Shown piece after piece: positions 52,620 through 64,000 of a DNA stretch of 64,000 nucleotides. Both the position numbers and the translations under genes were made by a program. The stretch is taken from NCBI GenBank assembly GCA_900491605.1, contig UESW01004572.1, forward strand, positions 464,640-528,639, read 5' to 3'. Positions within the stretch are counted from its first letter, which is position 1, and every line of letters starts with the position of its first letter. Under the pieces are notes generated by a model. The model saw only the letters and a list, made by a program, of their open reading frames with translations, did no database searches and had not been told where the DNA came from. Source of the DNA: Calamus simplicifolius. Lineage: Eukaryota > Streptophyta > Magnoliopsida > Arecales > Arecaceae.

Positions 52620-53846
52620 TGTTAGTGTATGCCCTAGATCCAATTGGATTGAATGCTGTATACATTCTATGAATACAAATCAAATAAAATGGTTTCTTTA
52701 TCTATTCAGATGTCTTTTATTTGATATATTTATCTGTGAGATAAAGTCCAAAAGAATGTGAACTGTGCATATGGAATTTGTAATACAGATTACAAATTAT
52801 GAGATTCAAATTGCACATTATAGTTTGATTCTTTAAACTTTCCTAGTTGATGTGTAGATGGGACTGAACACCATCGAACATCGTGAGACTGGCACACATT
52901 GCATATCCTCACCCTTGGGGTGAGCAACTGATTTCACAAGCTGAAGTATGAAGATACTTGGATAGGTATGTGGATGCTCGTTATTGTAACGATGCATTGG
53001 ATGACCCGTACAGAGATCCTCTATGGATATTCTATATAGTGTCGATGGTTGATCTTTAATGATGGATCCAAATATGATGAACAAATAATTGGATACCCAA
53101 ATATGACTTGATCCATGTGATGGATGGCTCTGATTATTCGGTATGGATGGCCAATCTCAGCCATGTAAAGATGGAATCATGCCCATGGGATGAGGTATGA
53201 TGAATCTCTAAGGTTCGATGATGAACACGTACAAATTGGGGCATGTAGTTATGAGATAACTAACTCCTAATTTCAAAGGCTGAGATTGTGACACTTGGAT
53301 TAACGTTACCATGAGAATGAGAGTTTTTTCTGTTTCCTTGGATTAACGTTATCATGACGTTACCATGAGAATGAGAGTTTCTTTTGTTTCTTTACCATGA
53401 CGTTACCATGAAAAGAGGTCTCTTCTTCTCCCTTGGAACGTTTCTTTTTCACCCTATAAATATGGTTCCTTCCTCCTAGGAAAAAGATTAGATCGTTTAG
53501 ATCTTCAAAGATATCTTCTGTATTTCTATAAGGGGATTCAAGAGGCGCTGGTACCCCTCTCTCCCGAAGTGTCATTTTCATACCTTGACGGTCTTCATCC
53601 ACTCTTCTTCGCATGGATTACCGTTAGAGGCCGAACACGTGGACGACTAGTGGCAGAGGATTCAGTGGCTTCATCCTTTTCTACATCATTAAAGGACTCA
53701 GGTATGAATAAATCTAATATTTTAGATTTTATTTGAGATTTAATGAATCTGTTCCTAAGGATCTTGGGCATTTGGAAATTGTAAAATATATCTTCTTGTA
53801 TATTTTCATGAATTAGATTCATATCTAGAATACATAATTCACATCA
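52620..53846 (+). mobile_element. Solo LTR (copia-like) nested in the 5' LTR of D
   Basis: Starts TGTTAGTGTATGCCCTAG and ends TTCACATCA, 1,227 bp. It is flanked by CATTG on both sides (52615-52619, 53847-53851) and is absent from the 3' LTR of D at the same place. This is the footprint of recombination between the two LTRs of a former full element. The start motif is one I know from copia LTRs; the strand is given from TG…CA order with PBS-side features unknown. Confidence 0.87.
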
Positions 53847-54689
53847 CATTGTACTTAGGTACCGAACCACCTGAATTTTTAATCCAGCTATGAAAGGTTA
53901 CTGGGTGCAGTCAAGACTTGTGGTAGTCAGTTGTGGATCAAGATGGAATTTGACCTATCTTGTTAAAAAGAGAAATGCTTGTGTTTCAATTTAGCAAGAC
54001 CTTGGCCAAGGCACTTCATATGAATGTCATATGATTACTAAAATTGAAATCACTTTATGGATTTGTTGTTTAGAGTTGACAGGCTCTTAAGCCATCCTTA
54101 GCATTTGTGGTCAAAAGGATGAATTATACGGTAACTATTTCTTAGGGTTCTTCGAGTTTGCTCGGCAACTCTTCGACCTATCCGAACGTCGGGTTCCATT
54201 GCTAGATGGGCACATCGATTAGTATAGAAAGTTGTTCCTATGCTACCGGCTTAGGTTCGAACCTAGAGAGTCACACGCATAGAAGTTTTCTAGAATAATC
54301 TATTTGCTGATCAACGATTGAGAATCGTATATGATTTAATTAATCAATTTGATTGATTGAATTATCTCAATTGGGTTAAGTACAAGTGAATAAGATTTAA
54401 TTAGGTTTAAGTATATTAGAAGGACTAATCAATTTTAAATATTGATTTGAAATTAGACTTGATTTGGATTTAAATAGATTCAGGACTAGTCAAATTTGAT
54501 TTGGGCTAGGACCATGATCTATGTAGGTTCAGTCCAATAAATTCAAATCAGCTTAAACCAAAACCCGAACCCAAACCCCTCGCATGAGGATCTCACATGA
54601 TGAGATAGCTAAAATCTCATCTCATGAGAGATTAAATTCTCATGCAGAATTTAATGTATAACCTTAATCTTCTCAAAAAAGTTTTCGTT

Positions 54690-54986
54690 GGAATTATAAG
54701 TGTTAGAATTCATATGGAATTAATGTACCTCTTTGAATCAATCAGACGATGGAATTCTAAGTGTTAGAATTCACATCTTTTTTGTTTTCACCGAATGTGA
54801 GAATTAACAAAACGTTGGAATTCTAAGTGTTAGAATTCATATGTTTTCACCAAACATCAACGTTGAAATTCTAAGTGTTAGAATTCATGTCTCTGGTTTA
54901 TACCAAACGTCAACGTTGGAATTCTAAGTGTTAGAATTCATGTCTCTGGTTTTCACCAAACGTTAGAATTCTAAGTGTTAGAATTC
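54690..54986 (+). repeat. Array of six near-perfect palindromic units in the 5' LTR of D
   Basis: Each 21-base unit is an inverted repeat, GAATTCTAA, then GTG, then TTAGAATTC. Copies are at 54691-54711 (one change), 54752-54772, 54818-54838, 54866-54886 (one change), 54919-54939 and 54966-54986. Spacing is 47-66 bp, with ACCAAACGTCAACGTTG-like linkers. A related array is in the 3' LTR. Confidence 0.92.
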
Positions 54987-55550
54987 AATAGGCTAAAGGC
55001 TAAATTGAGCCTATAAATTAGAGCACATTCTTCACCAGATAAAAAACAACAAAATGTTATGGATTGAAATTCTAAAATGTTAGAACAAAAATTCTGGTGT
55101 GATTATGGTGTTAGCAAAAGTTTGGTGGATCCTGGAAGAAGATTCAAGTGGAGGATTCATGATCAGCAAAGTTATTTTTCCGCAAGCTAGCATTCCCAGG
55201 AATCCGATCATTCGGGGACTTTGCATGGATGATACTAGAGGCCGGACGATTGAATGGCTGCAGAGCACAAAGGATTTACCAATTATTCTTAAGGTAAGTG
55301 ATATGATCCCTATATCTTAAGGCAGACTTCAAGACAAGTAGTATGACTTCTTATCTTGAAGATCAAGATATGATCTTGATGATTTTATTTATATGCATAA
55401 TTTAGATCAAATGATCCTATAGCATAAGGCAAAGATATGATCTTAATGCATGTTAGATAAATTAATATTTAATCTTTAAGCTTCCGCATTGATAATTGTT
55501 ATCAAAATTATTAAAATATGCATGCCTTGGAGGTTGTTTCTCCCTACAAA

Positions 55551-55563
55551 TGGTATCAGAGCC
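55551..55563 (+). other. Primer-binding site of copia element D
   Basis: TGGTATCAGAGCC, complementary to the 3' end of initiator methionine tRNA, two bases after the LTR end. Confidence 0.93.
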
Positions 55564-57149
55564 TGGTTTCGTCTTGATCTAATTTATAGCATGCAAATTA
55601 GTGTTCCTATTAATTTTATAATCATAGCTAAAATGGATCACCAGGCTATTTGATCATAGATGGATTAAAAATCTACATTACCCCATTCAATGCGGTATTC
55701 TATGACGTATTGCGGTGCTGTTATGGTTCTCTCATCTTTGATGCTTAGTCAAAAGATAATTCAAATTGATCTTTGGCACCAAGCACAGATTACATGCACT
55801 ATGTTTTATATTTAATACATATTGATGTTGTATAAAAGCATGATAATTGCATGTTTAGAATATAAACATAGATATGAGAGCTTGTTATCTATTTATGAGA
55901 GTCTTATTTGAATGTCAAATATTTATTCATAATCTTTTTAGATATGATCTAAATATAGGAATTATGAGTAGTTGTATAATGCAAGTGATACATGATTCGA
56001 AATATATGACATAAAATATATTTAATTTTTGGGTTAGCTAAATCAGGTCCATCAAGGGTTAGACCCTAAGGTTTAAATCAAATGGACTACAAGAGTATTT
56101 GATCAAATCTAAATTAATTAGATTAGGTTAAGGATGCTCTAAATCAAACAATAGTTGTAGTTGATCATGTCCATGTCTTTGATTAAACCAAATGGAAGTA
56201 GATTAGGCTCCGTGGTTGAGCATGAATCTCTTAGATGGTCAAATCAAAATTGGTTAACCATATGATGTCAAGGTAAGTTAGCAAGTTGCTCTAGGAACAA
56301 CGATCGAATGGTTTTTAATTGGGAGCTACTCGTATTGATGCGTCTTTAATGAGTTAATAGCAAATCCCTTCCATCGGTCTCATATACCTGGTCAACATGG
56401 TGAACCATTTATGATTAAGATCATTTACTGATTCAAGTTGACCCATGCCTGTAAGAAAATCAGTTTGACTGATTTAGGTGCCGCTTAACCTGACTTAATC
56501 TTGTCTCATTCTACTAACTTCATAGATTCAGTAGGAGAACTTGATTAGTCAATTTATCTTCAGATTATTAAATCCTCTAAAATTATTAGGTCCTTAAAAT
56601 GAATAGTTATATGATAACTAGATCATAGCCTCCCATTACGGTGAGTGATAATGAGTCCGATGTCTTGATAATCATTGGAGGCACTCCATGCCTGGTGCTT
56701 GTCAACCATCGGAATTATCATTCATTATATGATAAGTCAGCGTAACTATTAAATAGACAGTCAGGTGGGCCGAGCTTCACTTGGGCTTGGTTGTTTATAG
56801 ATAGATTGCACTGATTATATTATTTAATGGTTGGACCTAACCAGAACTTTCAGTGGAGGCACTCCATACCTGCTGAAGAGGAACATAGGGCAAAACTAAA
56901 CACTAAGAATTGTTTGGGAAAATAATTGGTTTTGAACCTACTCTTAGATGCATATGAGTTGGCCAAGCTTCACTTGGACCTGTATGTAGTCTATGTAGAT
57001 CTTAGTGCCCATTAAAGAATTAAGAATAATTCTTCGAATTGGGGTGCAGAGGCTACCAATTTGAATAAAATAGTGAAAGAATCTTTAGACTAAAGTCCAA
57101 GTCTTTAGACTGAATCAATTTATATACTACTAAACTTTAGTTTTTTCTT
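55564..57149 (+). other. Leader of copia element D
   Basis: About 1.6 kb without open frames between primer site and gag. It has two GGAGGCACTCCAT(G/A)CCTG phrases (56677-56694, 56855-56872) and two GCCGAGCTTCACTTGG-like phrases. It could hold packaging signals (inference). Confidence 0.6.
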
Positions 57150-58014
57150 ATGCAGAAAATGGCCACTAATTTATCATTAAGGTCCCTATTGGATAGTGAC
57201 AAGTCGAATGGTTTAAATTTCAATAGCTGGTTTAGAAAACTTAAGATCGTCCTTGAGCATGAAAGGATTCTATATATTCTGAATAATCCTGCACCAGATA
57301 TACTTAATGCAAACACTCAAAGTTCTGAGAGAGACACTTATCAGAAGTGGCTCAGTGATAGAACTAGTATACGCATCATGCTAGCAGCAATGAACGATGA
57401 ATTCGGTCGCCGATTCGAGAATGCTCAGCTGGAAGAAATCATTCAAGCGTTGAATGAATCTTTCGGCACACCCGACGACGTTGAAAGGCACAAGACTAGT
57501 TGTGCTATTTTTAATGCTCGAATGAGGGATGGATCTTCTGTCACTAATCATGTATTGTACATGATCGAGAAGATAGAACTCCTAAACAAGCTCGGGTTTT
57601 CCCTACATGAGTAGTTAGGAAAAGATGCGATCCTGAATTCCTTGCCTCCATCCTTCCGACCTTCCTTACTCATTTTCGAATGACAAAGCCTGCGGTCAAC
57701 TACCACGGTTTGTTAGGATTGTTACAGAACTTTGAGAAGGATAACCAACTCTCTAAGAGTTTGGTTAATGTGGTTGAAGGATTTAAGGTAGGGCGTCAAC
57801 CTTTTGGGAAAGGGAAGAAGAAAAAGAGTAAGAAAAATGTGCAACATGCTAGGACATCTATAAGGGGTCAGATGCAGAAGAAGAAAGTTGATAAAAGTCA
57901 GGTTGAATGCTTTCATTGCAAGATGCAAGGGCATTGGAAGAGGAACTATCCTCTTTACATTGTCACAGTTAATCCAAATAGGCCAAAGAAGAAAAAGGGG
58001 CAAGATATTGCTTA
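57150..58014 (+). pseudogene. Gag of copia element D, broken
   Basis: Open from 57150 (MATNLSLRSLLDSDKSNGLN at codon 4 onward) to a TAG at 57612, with a gag_pre type core (FGTPDDVERHKTSCAIFNAR). It continues after the stop (ILNSLPPSFRP), then in a shifted frame at 57680-58014 with a Lys-rich stretch and a zinc knuckle CFHCKMQGHWKRNY that has Tyr in place of the last Cys. Confidence 0.85.
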
Positions 58015-58652
58015 ACAAGGTATTTATATGATAACACCTTGTAATTTTTCTGTATATGATAATCAACATGGGTATTAGATACTGAGAGTCCTTTTAACAT
58101 TTGCAATTCATTGAAGGGACTACAGGTCGCTAGAAGATTTGAGGACAATGAAAGATTCCTTAATGTCAGCGATGGAAGATTAGTTCTAGTTCTGGCATTA
58201 GGAGTTCTTGAAATAGTTTTCAATAGAAATGTTATCGTACTAAATGATTGTCATTTTTGCCAACGTTCTTGTTGAACGTAATTTCTGTAGGCCTTCTGGC
58301 CAAAAGTCATTATGAAATTTCAATAAAGGATGTTACTTTGAATATCATTATGAATGGAATCACTGTAATGACTGAGCATTTATCTAATGGCATTTATATA
58401 TTATCACAGCCTGTAAATATAGTGTATAAATCAAGTAAGCGCCCTAAAATAACTGATGTCACAGATGTTTATCTTTGGCACCATAGGCTGGGTCATATCA
58501 ACAAGAACAGATTAAACATGTTAACCCAGGAGGGCATCCTTCCAGTTGATGATTGTGAATCATTAACTACCTGTGAATCATGTCTTCTTGGTAAAATGAC
58601 AAGTCATCTTTTACTGAAAAAGGTGAAAGAGCCAAAGAGCTATTGGGTCTAG
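58015..58652 (+). pseudogene. Protease and pre-integrase of copia element D, decayed
   Basis: The protease start at about 58069 reads LDTESPFNICNSLKG, with Glu in place of the glycine after Asp-Thr, and stops follow. From 58248 a frame holds the protease tail and the zinc-binding pre-integrase region (YLWHHRLGHINKNRL, then CESCLLGKMT), ending at a TAG at 58650. Confidence 0.8.
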
Positions 58653-59567
58653 TACATACTGATGTATGTGGACCAATGAGCACTTGTGCCAAAGGTGGAT
58701 ATTACTACTTCATTACTTTTACAGATGACCTTTCTAGGTTTGGTTATGTCTATCTTATAAAACATAAATTTGAGTCATTTGAAATGTTCAAACTATATTA
58801 TAAAGAAGTAGAAAAACAAATAGAAAATGTATTAAGACCCTTCGATCAGATCGAGGAGGAGAATACATTTCAAATGACTTTGTGACATATCTAAAGGAGA
58901 ATGAGATTCTCTCTCAATGGACTCCTCCAGGAACACCGCAGCATAACGGTGTGTCGGAAAGAAGGAATCGAACTCTGTTAGACATGGTTCGGTCCAGATG
59001 GGTTTTGTAAGCTTGCCAATATCATTTTGGGGATATGCATTAGAATCAGCTTATTATATTCTCAATAAAGTTCCAAGTAAGTATGTTTCTAAAACTCCAC
59101 ATGAGATGTGGTATGGACATAAACCGGTTATCTCCTATCTAAGAGTCTGGGGGTGTCCGGCTTATGTGAAACGTGCAAAATCAAACAAACTTGAATCCAA
59201 ATCTGACAAATATTTTTTTATCGGCTATCCAAAAGAAACCAAAGGATATTATTTCTACAATACTAAAGAACAAAAATTGTTCATTAGTAATAGAACAGTC
59301 TTTCTTGAAAAGAAGTTCCTTAGGGAAGGAACAAATGGCTCTAATGTTGAACTTGAGGAAGTTCATCAAGTAGAAGGAACAACACAAACCTTTGAATCCT
59401 TAGAATCTGAGTTGATTAGATCAAACTCAAAACCCATTTTAGATGCACCATTAAGGCGATCTGGTAGAGTACCATATCAACCAGACAGATACTTAGGTTT
59501 CTTGGTCCAAAAAACGAGGATCCTATTGAGCTCGATAAGAACAACGAGAATCCGATCACCTATATAG
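58643..59567 (+). pseudogene. Integrase of copia element D, broken
   Basis: GLVHTDVCGPMSTCAKGG (first Asp) and YYFITFTDDLSRFGYVYL are open at 58643-58885. Then the GGEY region and QWTPPGTPQHNGVSERRNRT (Glu) lie in another frame (58855-58990), and the C-terminal part (WGYALESAYYILNKVPSKYV, WGCPAYVKRAK) is at 58998-59567. A linker with RRSGRVPYQPDRYLG ends it, as in many copia pols. Two frameshifts separate the pieces. Confidence 0.87.
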
Positions 59568-60400
59568 ATGTTATGCAAAGGACTGACTCTGATAAATGGC
59601 TTGATGCCATGAAATCCGAACTTGATTCCATGAAGGACAATAATGTATGGACATTAGTTGACCCATCCGAAGGGATAAAACCCATAGGGTGTAAGTGGGT
59701 TTTCAAGAGAAAAAAAGGCGCAGATGGAAAGATAGAGACCAATTAAGCACGTCTGGTTGCCAAAGGGTATCGTCAACGTTATGGTATAGACTATGACGAG
59801 TAGTTTTCTCCTGTGCAATGCTGAAATCTATTTGGATTATGCTCGCTATAGCAGCACACTTAGATTATGAGATTTGAGATGGATGTCAAAACCGCTTTTC
59901 TAAATGGTAATTTAGAAGAACAGGTGTATATGATACAGCTTGAAGGTTTTATATCTGAAGACGAGTCTAAAGTGTGCAGGCTACAAAAGTCATTTATGGT
60001 CTTAAGCAAGCATCTAGGAGTTGGAGCATACGATTTGATAATGTGATCAAATCTTATAGCTTTGTTAAGAATAAAGAAGAACCTTGCATTTATAAATGGA
60101 CTAACGGTTCCGTTATTGTATTTCTTGTATTATATGTGGATGATATTCTCTTAATCGGGAATGATATCCCTGCATTACAAGGAATAAAGACATGGTTATC
60201 ATCACAATTCTCCATGAAAGATCTGGGAGAAGCATCCTACATCCTAGGGATAAAGATCTATAGAGATAGATCTAAGAGGATGCTTGGTTTATCCCAATCT
60301 ACGTACATTGACAAGTGCTAAAGAGGTTTGGCATGAAGAATTCCAAGAAAGGCTATCTTCCGATAGGCCATAAAATTCATTTTTCTAAAAAGGATTGTCC
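59568..60400 (+). pseudogene. Reverse transcriptase of copia element D, broken
   Basis: KWLDAMKSELDSMKDNNVW, then CKWVFKRKKGADGKIETN with a stop, ARLVAKGYRQRYGIDYDE with a stop, MDVKTAFLNGNLEEQVYM at about 59881, and, in another frame from 59974, VIYGLKQASRSWSIRF and the catalytic YVDDILLIGND at about 60133. The end at 60321 (STYIDKC) is a frameshift. Confidence 0.87.
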
Positions 60401-61111
60401 GACAACTCTAATGAAAGAGAATGCATGAGTCAAATTCCATATGCTTCGGCAGCGGGATCGATTATGTACACATGACATGTACAAGACCAAACGTGGCATA
60501 CTCACTAGGAGTAGTGAGTAGATACCAATCTGATCCAGGTGAAAACACTGGCAAGTTGTTAAGACAATCCTTAAATATTTAAAAATACTAAGGACCAGTG
60601 GTTAGTCTATGGAGAGTCTGATTTGAAGCTTGTTGGATATACTGATTCCAGTTTTCAATCAGATCATGATGATAGCAAAAGTGTGTCGGGTTTCGTGTTT
60701 ACCCTAAATGGTGGAGCTGTTTGCTGGAAAAGTTTCAAGCAACATACAGTGGCAGATTCAATGTGCGAGGTAGAGTACATCGCTGCATCAGATGCTGCGA
60801 AAGAAGCTGTGGCTGCGATGTTCATCTTTGAGCTTGGAGTGGCACCTTTCATAGATGGACCAGTCCTATTGTACAGTGACAGTACTGGTGTCATAGCTCA
60901 AGCAAAGGAACCACGAGCACATCAGCGCACCAAGCACATACTGCATCGATTTCATCTTATTCGAGAGATTATAGAATGAGGTGACATTAATCTTCAGAAG
61001 ATTGACGAAAAGAAAAACCTAGGCGACCCATTTACTAAAGCACTCAGCATCAAGGAGTTTGATGCCTATAAGTTGAAGATGGGTATTAGATACTATAATG
61101 AGTGGCTTTAG
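60401..61111 (+). pseudogene. RNase H of copia element D, broken
   Basis: After frameshifted thumb remains (SQIPYASAAGSIMYT), the frame 60623-60979 carries GYTDSSFQSDHDDSKSVSG (first Asp), CEVEYIAASDAAKEA (Glu) and LYSDSTGVIAQAK (Asp). A stop at 60977 precedes the usual LGDPFTKAL-type tail, which ends at TAG 61109-61111. Confidence 0.87.
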
Positions 61112-61125
61112 GCTAAGTGGGAGTT

Positions 61126-63278
61126 TGTTGAAATTGTATCCTAAAGCCAATCATTTGATGATTGTGCTAATGTAAATTACATATAAATTGATATATTAAT
61201 AAAAGTTATTTGGCAGTTTATTCATTACAAGAACATCTTCTTAAAACTCCTAATAATAATGAAGCCCTCAGGATCTTCCTTCACGATAAAGGAAGATTTA
61301 TCTTTGAAGGTCCTCAAAAGAGTTCGTGACCAAATGATATACTATGATAGGGCCATAGTACTATCAATTATAGGACGTTGTATATCATATTTGTTGGTTG
61401 TCCTCTTAACCAAGGAGTGTAGAGACACCGGTATGACATACAGGTGAAAGTGTAGGAGTACATTTTATCGAACGTGACTCATTTTTGGACACTCTGCTGT
61501 CAAGAGTTAATCCGAGAAGATATGGGCATAAGAATCCTTTAGACCTGAGGATCACAACCGGTGACTTGCAAGCAACTCATTGTACTTAGGTGCCAGACCA
61601 CCTGGATTTCTAATCCAGCTACGAAAGGTTACTGGGTGCAGTCAAGTACTTGTGGTAGTCAGTTGTGGATCAAGATGGAATTTGACTTATCCTGTTAAAA
61701 GGAGAAATGCTTGTGTTTCAATTTAGCAAGACCTTGGCCAAGGCACTTCATGTGAAGGTCACATGATCACTAAAGTTGAAATCACTTTATGGATTTGCTG
61801 TTTAGAGTTACAGGCTCTTAAGCCATCCTTAGCATTTGTGGTCAAAAGGATGAATTATACGGTAACTATTTCTTGGGGTTCTTCGAGTTTGCTTGGCAAC
61901 TCTTCAACCTATTTGGACGTCGGGTTCCATTGCTAGATGAGCACATCGATTAGTATAGAAAGTTGTTCCTATGCTACCGGCTTAGGTTCGAACCTAGAGA
62001 GTCACATGCATAGAAGTTTCTAGGATGATTTATTTACTGATCAACGATTGAGAATCGTATATGATTTAATTAATCAATTTGATTGATTGAATTATCTCAA
62101 TTGGGTTAAGTACAAGTGAATAAGATTCTATTAGGTTTAAGTCTATTAGAAGGACTAATCAATTTCAAATGTTGATTTAAATTAGACTTGATTTGGATTT
62201 AAATAGATTCAGGATTAGCCAAATTTGATTTGGGCTAGGACCATGATCTATGTAGGTTCAGTCCAATAAATTCAAATCAGCTTAAACCAAAACCCAAACC
62301 CAAACCCCTCGCATGAGGATCTCACATGATGAGATAGCTAAAATCTCATCTCATGAGAGATTAAATTCTCATGCAGAATTTAATGTATAACCTTAATCTT
62401 CTCTAAACGGTTTCCGTTGGAATTCTAAGTATTAGAATTCATATGGAATTAATGTACCTCTTTGAATCAACCAGACGATGAAATTCTAAGTGTTAGAATT
62501 CACAACTCTTTCATTTTCACCGAACGTCTAAATTAACAAAATGTTGGAATTCTAAGTGTTAAAATTTATAGGTTTTCACCAAACGTCAACGTTGGAATTC
62601 TAAGTATTGGAATTCATGTCTCTGATTTTCACCAAACGTCAACGTTGGAATTCTAAGTGTTAGAATTCATATCTCTGGTTTTCATCAAACGTCAGAATTC
62701 TAAGTGTTAGAATTCAATGGGCTAAAGGCTAAATTGAGCCTATAAATTAGAGGACATTTTTCACCCGATAAAAAACAATGAAATGTTATGGATTGAAATT
62801 CTAAAAGGTTAGAACAAAAATCCTGGTGTGATTCTGGTGTTAGCAAAAGTTTGATGAATCATGGAAGAAGATTCAAGCGGAGGATTCAAGATCAGCAAAG
62901 TTGTTTTTTCCGCGAGCTAGCACTCCTAGGATCCGATCATTCGGGGACTTCGCGTGGACGATACTAGAGGCCGGATGATTGAACGGCTGCAAGAGTACAA
63001 AGGATTTACCAATTGTTCTTAAAGTAAGTGATATGATCCCTATATCTTAAGACAGACTTCAAGATAAGTAGTATGACTTCTTATCTTGAAGATCAAGATA
63101 TGATCTTGATGATTTTATTTATATGCATAATTTAGATCAAACGATCCTATAGTATAAGGCAAAGATATGATCTTGATGCATGTTAGATAGATTAATATTT
63201 AATCTTTAAGCTTCCGCATTGATAATTGTTATCAAAATTATTAAAATATGCATGCGTTGGAGGTTGTTTTTCCCTACA
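61126..63278 (+). repeat. 3' LTR of copia element D
   Basis: Starts TGTTGAAATTG, ends TCCCTACA, and is uninterrupted. It carries the matching palindrome array at about 62415-62715. The short frame at 61259-61447 is also present, broken, in the 5' LTR and is not taken as a gene. Confidence 0.9.
62415..62715 (+). repeat. Palindromic units in the 3' LTR of D
   Basis: The same GAATTCTAA/TTAGAATTC units as in the 5' LTR, about six, two of them with changes (AAGTATT in place of AAGTGTT, or a mutated arm). Confidence 0.88.
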
Positions 63279-63283
63279 CGTGC

Positions 63284-64000
63284 CTCTCGCCAACAAAAAC
63301 AGATTTAGTAATTTAAAAAACGTTAACCCCCCACCACCAAAAACCTTAGGTAGTGTTTGAAACAGGCAACCCGCCCATCAAAAGCTATAATTAGAAGCCC
63401 ATCAAAAGCTATAATTAGAAGTAATAGTTTTAAAAAAGTTTAATGAGAGATAACCCATTTATTACCCCTTCAGTAAAGGCAGATTTGGTAATTTAAAAAA
63501 AGTTAACCCCCGCCTCCCACCTACCAAAACAGATTTAGTAATTTAAAAAAAAGTTAACCCCCCACGACCCCGCCCACCAAAACCTTAGGTAGTGTTTGAA
63601 ACAGACAACCCCTTAGCTCCCCCGCCCATCAAAAGCTAAAATTAGAAGTAATTGTTTTAAAAAAAATTAATGAGAGATAACTCATTTATTATCCCTTCAG
63701 CTAGCTATCCCCTAAGGGCAGATTTAGTAATTTCCTACTAAAACCTTAGGAAGTGTTTCAAATAGGCAACCTCCGCGCCTCCCTATCAAAAGCTATAATT
63801 AGAAGTAATAGTTTAAAAAAGTTTAATGAGAGATAACCCATTTATTACCCCTAAGGGTAGATTTAGTAATTTAAAAAAAATAAACCCCCGCCTCCGCCCA
63901 CTAAAATAAATAGATTTAATAATTTAAAAAAAAGTTAACCCCCCGACCCCTCGCCCACCAAAACCTTAGGTAGTGTTTGAAACAGAAACCCCCGCGCCTC
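63284..64000 (+). repeat. Satellite-like tandem array, right part, open at the window edge
   Basis: Same unit as 50890-52162: the TTAGG(T/A)AGTGTTT phrase near 63348, 63582, 63742 and 63964 (one unit is shortened). The array leaves the window to the right. Confidence 0.9.

Larger units (their letters stand above)
52163..55548 (+). repeat. 5' LTR of copia element D (with nested solo LTR)
   Basis: Starts TGTTGGGAATTG, ends TCCCTACA. It includes the 1,227-bp solo LTR plus duplicated CATTG, and the array of palindromic units at 54690-54986. Confidence 0.9.
52163..63278 (+). mobile_element. Copia element D, complete with LTRs, primer site and target duplication
   Basis: LTRs at 52163-55548 and 61126-63278 (TG…CA) are flanked by CGTGC on both sides (52158-52162, 63279-63283). 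The primer site TGGTATCAGAGCC (55551-55563) matches the methionine initiator tRNA. A purine-rich GGCTAAGTGGGAGTT precedes the 3' LTR. Without the solo LTR in the 5' copy the two LTRs are about 2.15 kb, over 90% alike by eye. Coding frames in order gag, protease, integrase, reverse transcriptase, RNase H are all broken. It is the most complete element of the window in structure. Confidence 0.92.

Noticed and set aside
61259..61447. 62-residue frame in the LTR of D
   Set aside because: It lies wholly in LTR sequence and is not kept intact in the 5' LTR.
1..64000. tRNA or rRNA genes
   Set aside because: None was recognised by eye. Only primer-site matches to methionine tRNA in retroelements were found. 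A tRNA scan would settle this.

Overview
This is nuclear DNA of a flowering plant. It holds plant-type LTR retrotransposons (Ty3/gypsy and Ty1/copia) with methionine-tRNA primer sites, plant RTE-like LINE remains, a TRIM, a CACTA-type end, spliced genes with GT-AG introns, and AT-rich intergenic DNA. Introns of 10-19 kb filled with transposons would suit a large-intron monocot such as a palm, but that is only an inference. Nothing bacterial, organellar or ribosomal was seen.

The one host gene I can support is on the minus strand, from the ATG at 48489 to the stop at 17872. Five exons (111, 204, 301, 164 and 153 coding bases) give a protein of about 310 residues that I recognise as a COR27/COR28-like protein, the cold-regulated, clock-controlled night-time repressor family. 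Introns 2 and 4 are about 100 bp, while intron 1 is 18.6 kb and intron 3 is 10.9 kb. The proximal promoter has a perfect evening element (48713-48721) and a G-box (48679-48684), the sites expected for this family.

Layout: 1-10314 is the 3' two thirds of a Ty3/gypsy element of the Tat/Retand type, with broken gag-pol, a 99-bp minisatellite, a broken antisense gene with a Transposase_28-like domain, and a long LTR carrying a 90-bp minisatellite. 10424-10885 is a 5'-truncated LINE with a 17-bp target duplication. 10903-17500 is AT-rich intergenic DNA with small tandem duplications. 17815-48489 is the COR27-like gene. Its intron 3 holds LINE-RTE remains, a 552-bp TRIM and copies of an unclassified repeat. 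Its intron 1 holds three nested copia elements: B on the minus strand, A (34761-45792) inserted in the gag of B, and C (38713-44401) inserted in the RNase H of A. 48490-49000 is the promoter. 50083-50890 is a CACTA-like end. From about 50900 to the right edge runs a 233-bp satellite, interrupted by copia element D (52163-63278), whose 5' LTR carries a nested solo LTR (52620-53846).

All transposon genes here are broken by frameshifts, stops or nested insertions. Target duplications, and reading frames that line up across the insertions, support the insertion order. The least expected items are the 30-kb COR27-like gene with its three-level nest, a tandem array of near-perfect palindromes in the LTR of D, a copia element with non-canonical ends and no visible primer site, and a possible overlapping upstream ORF in the COR27-like leader.
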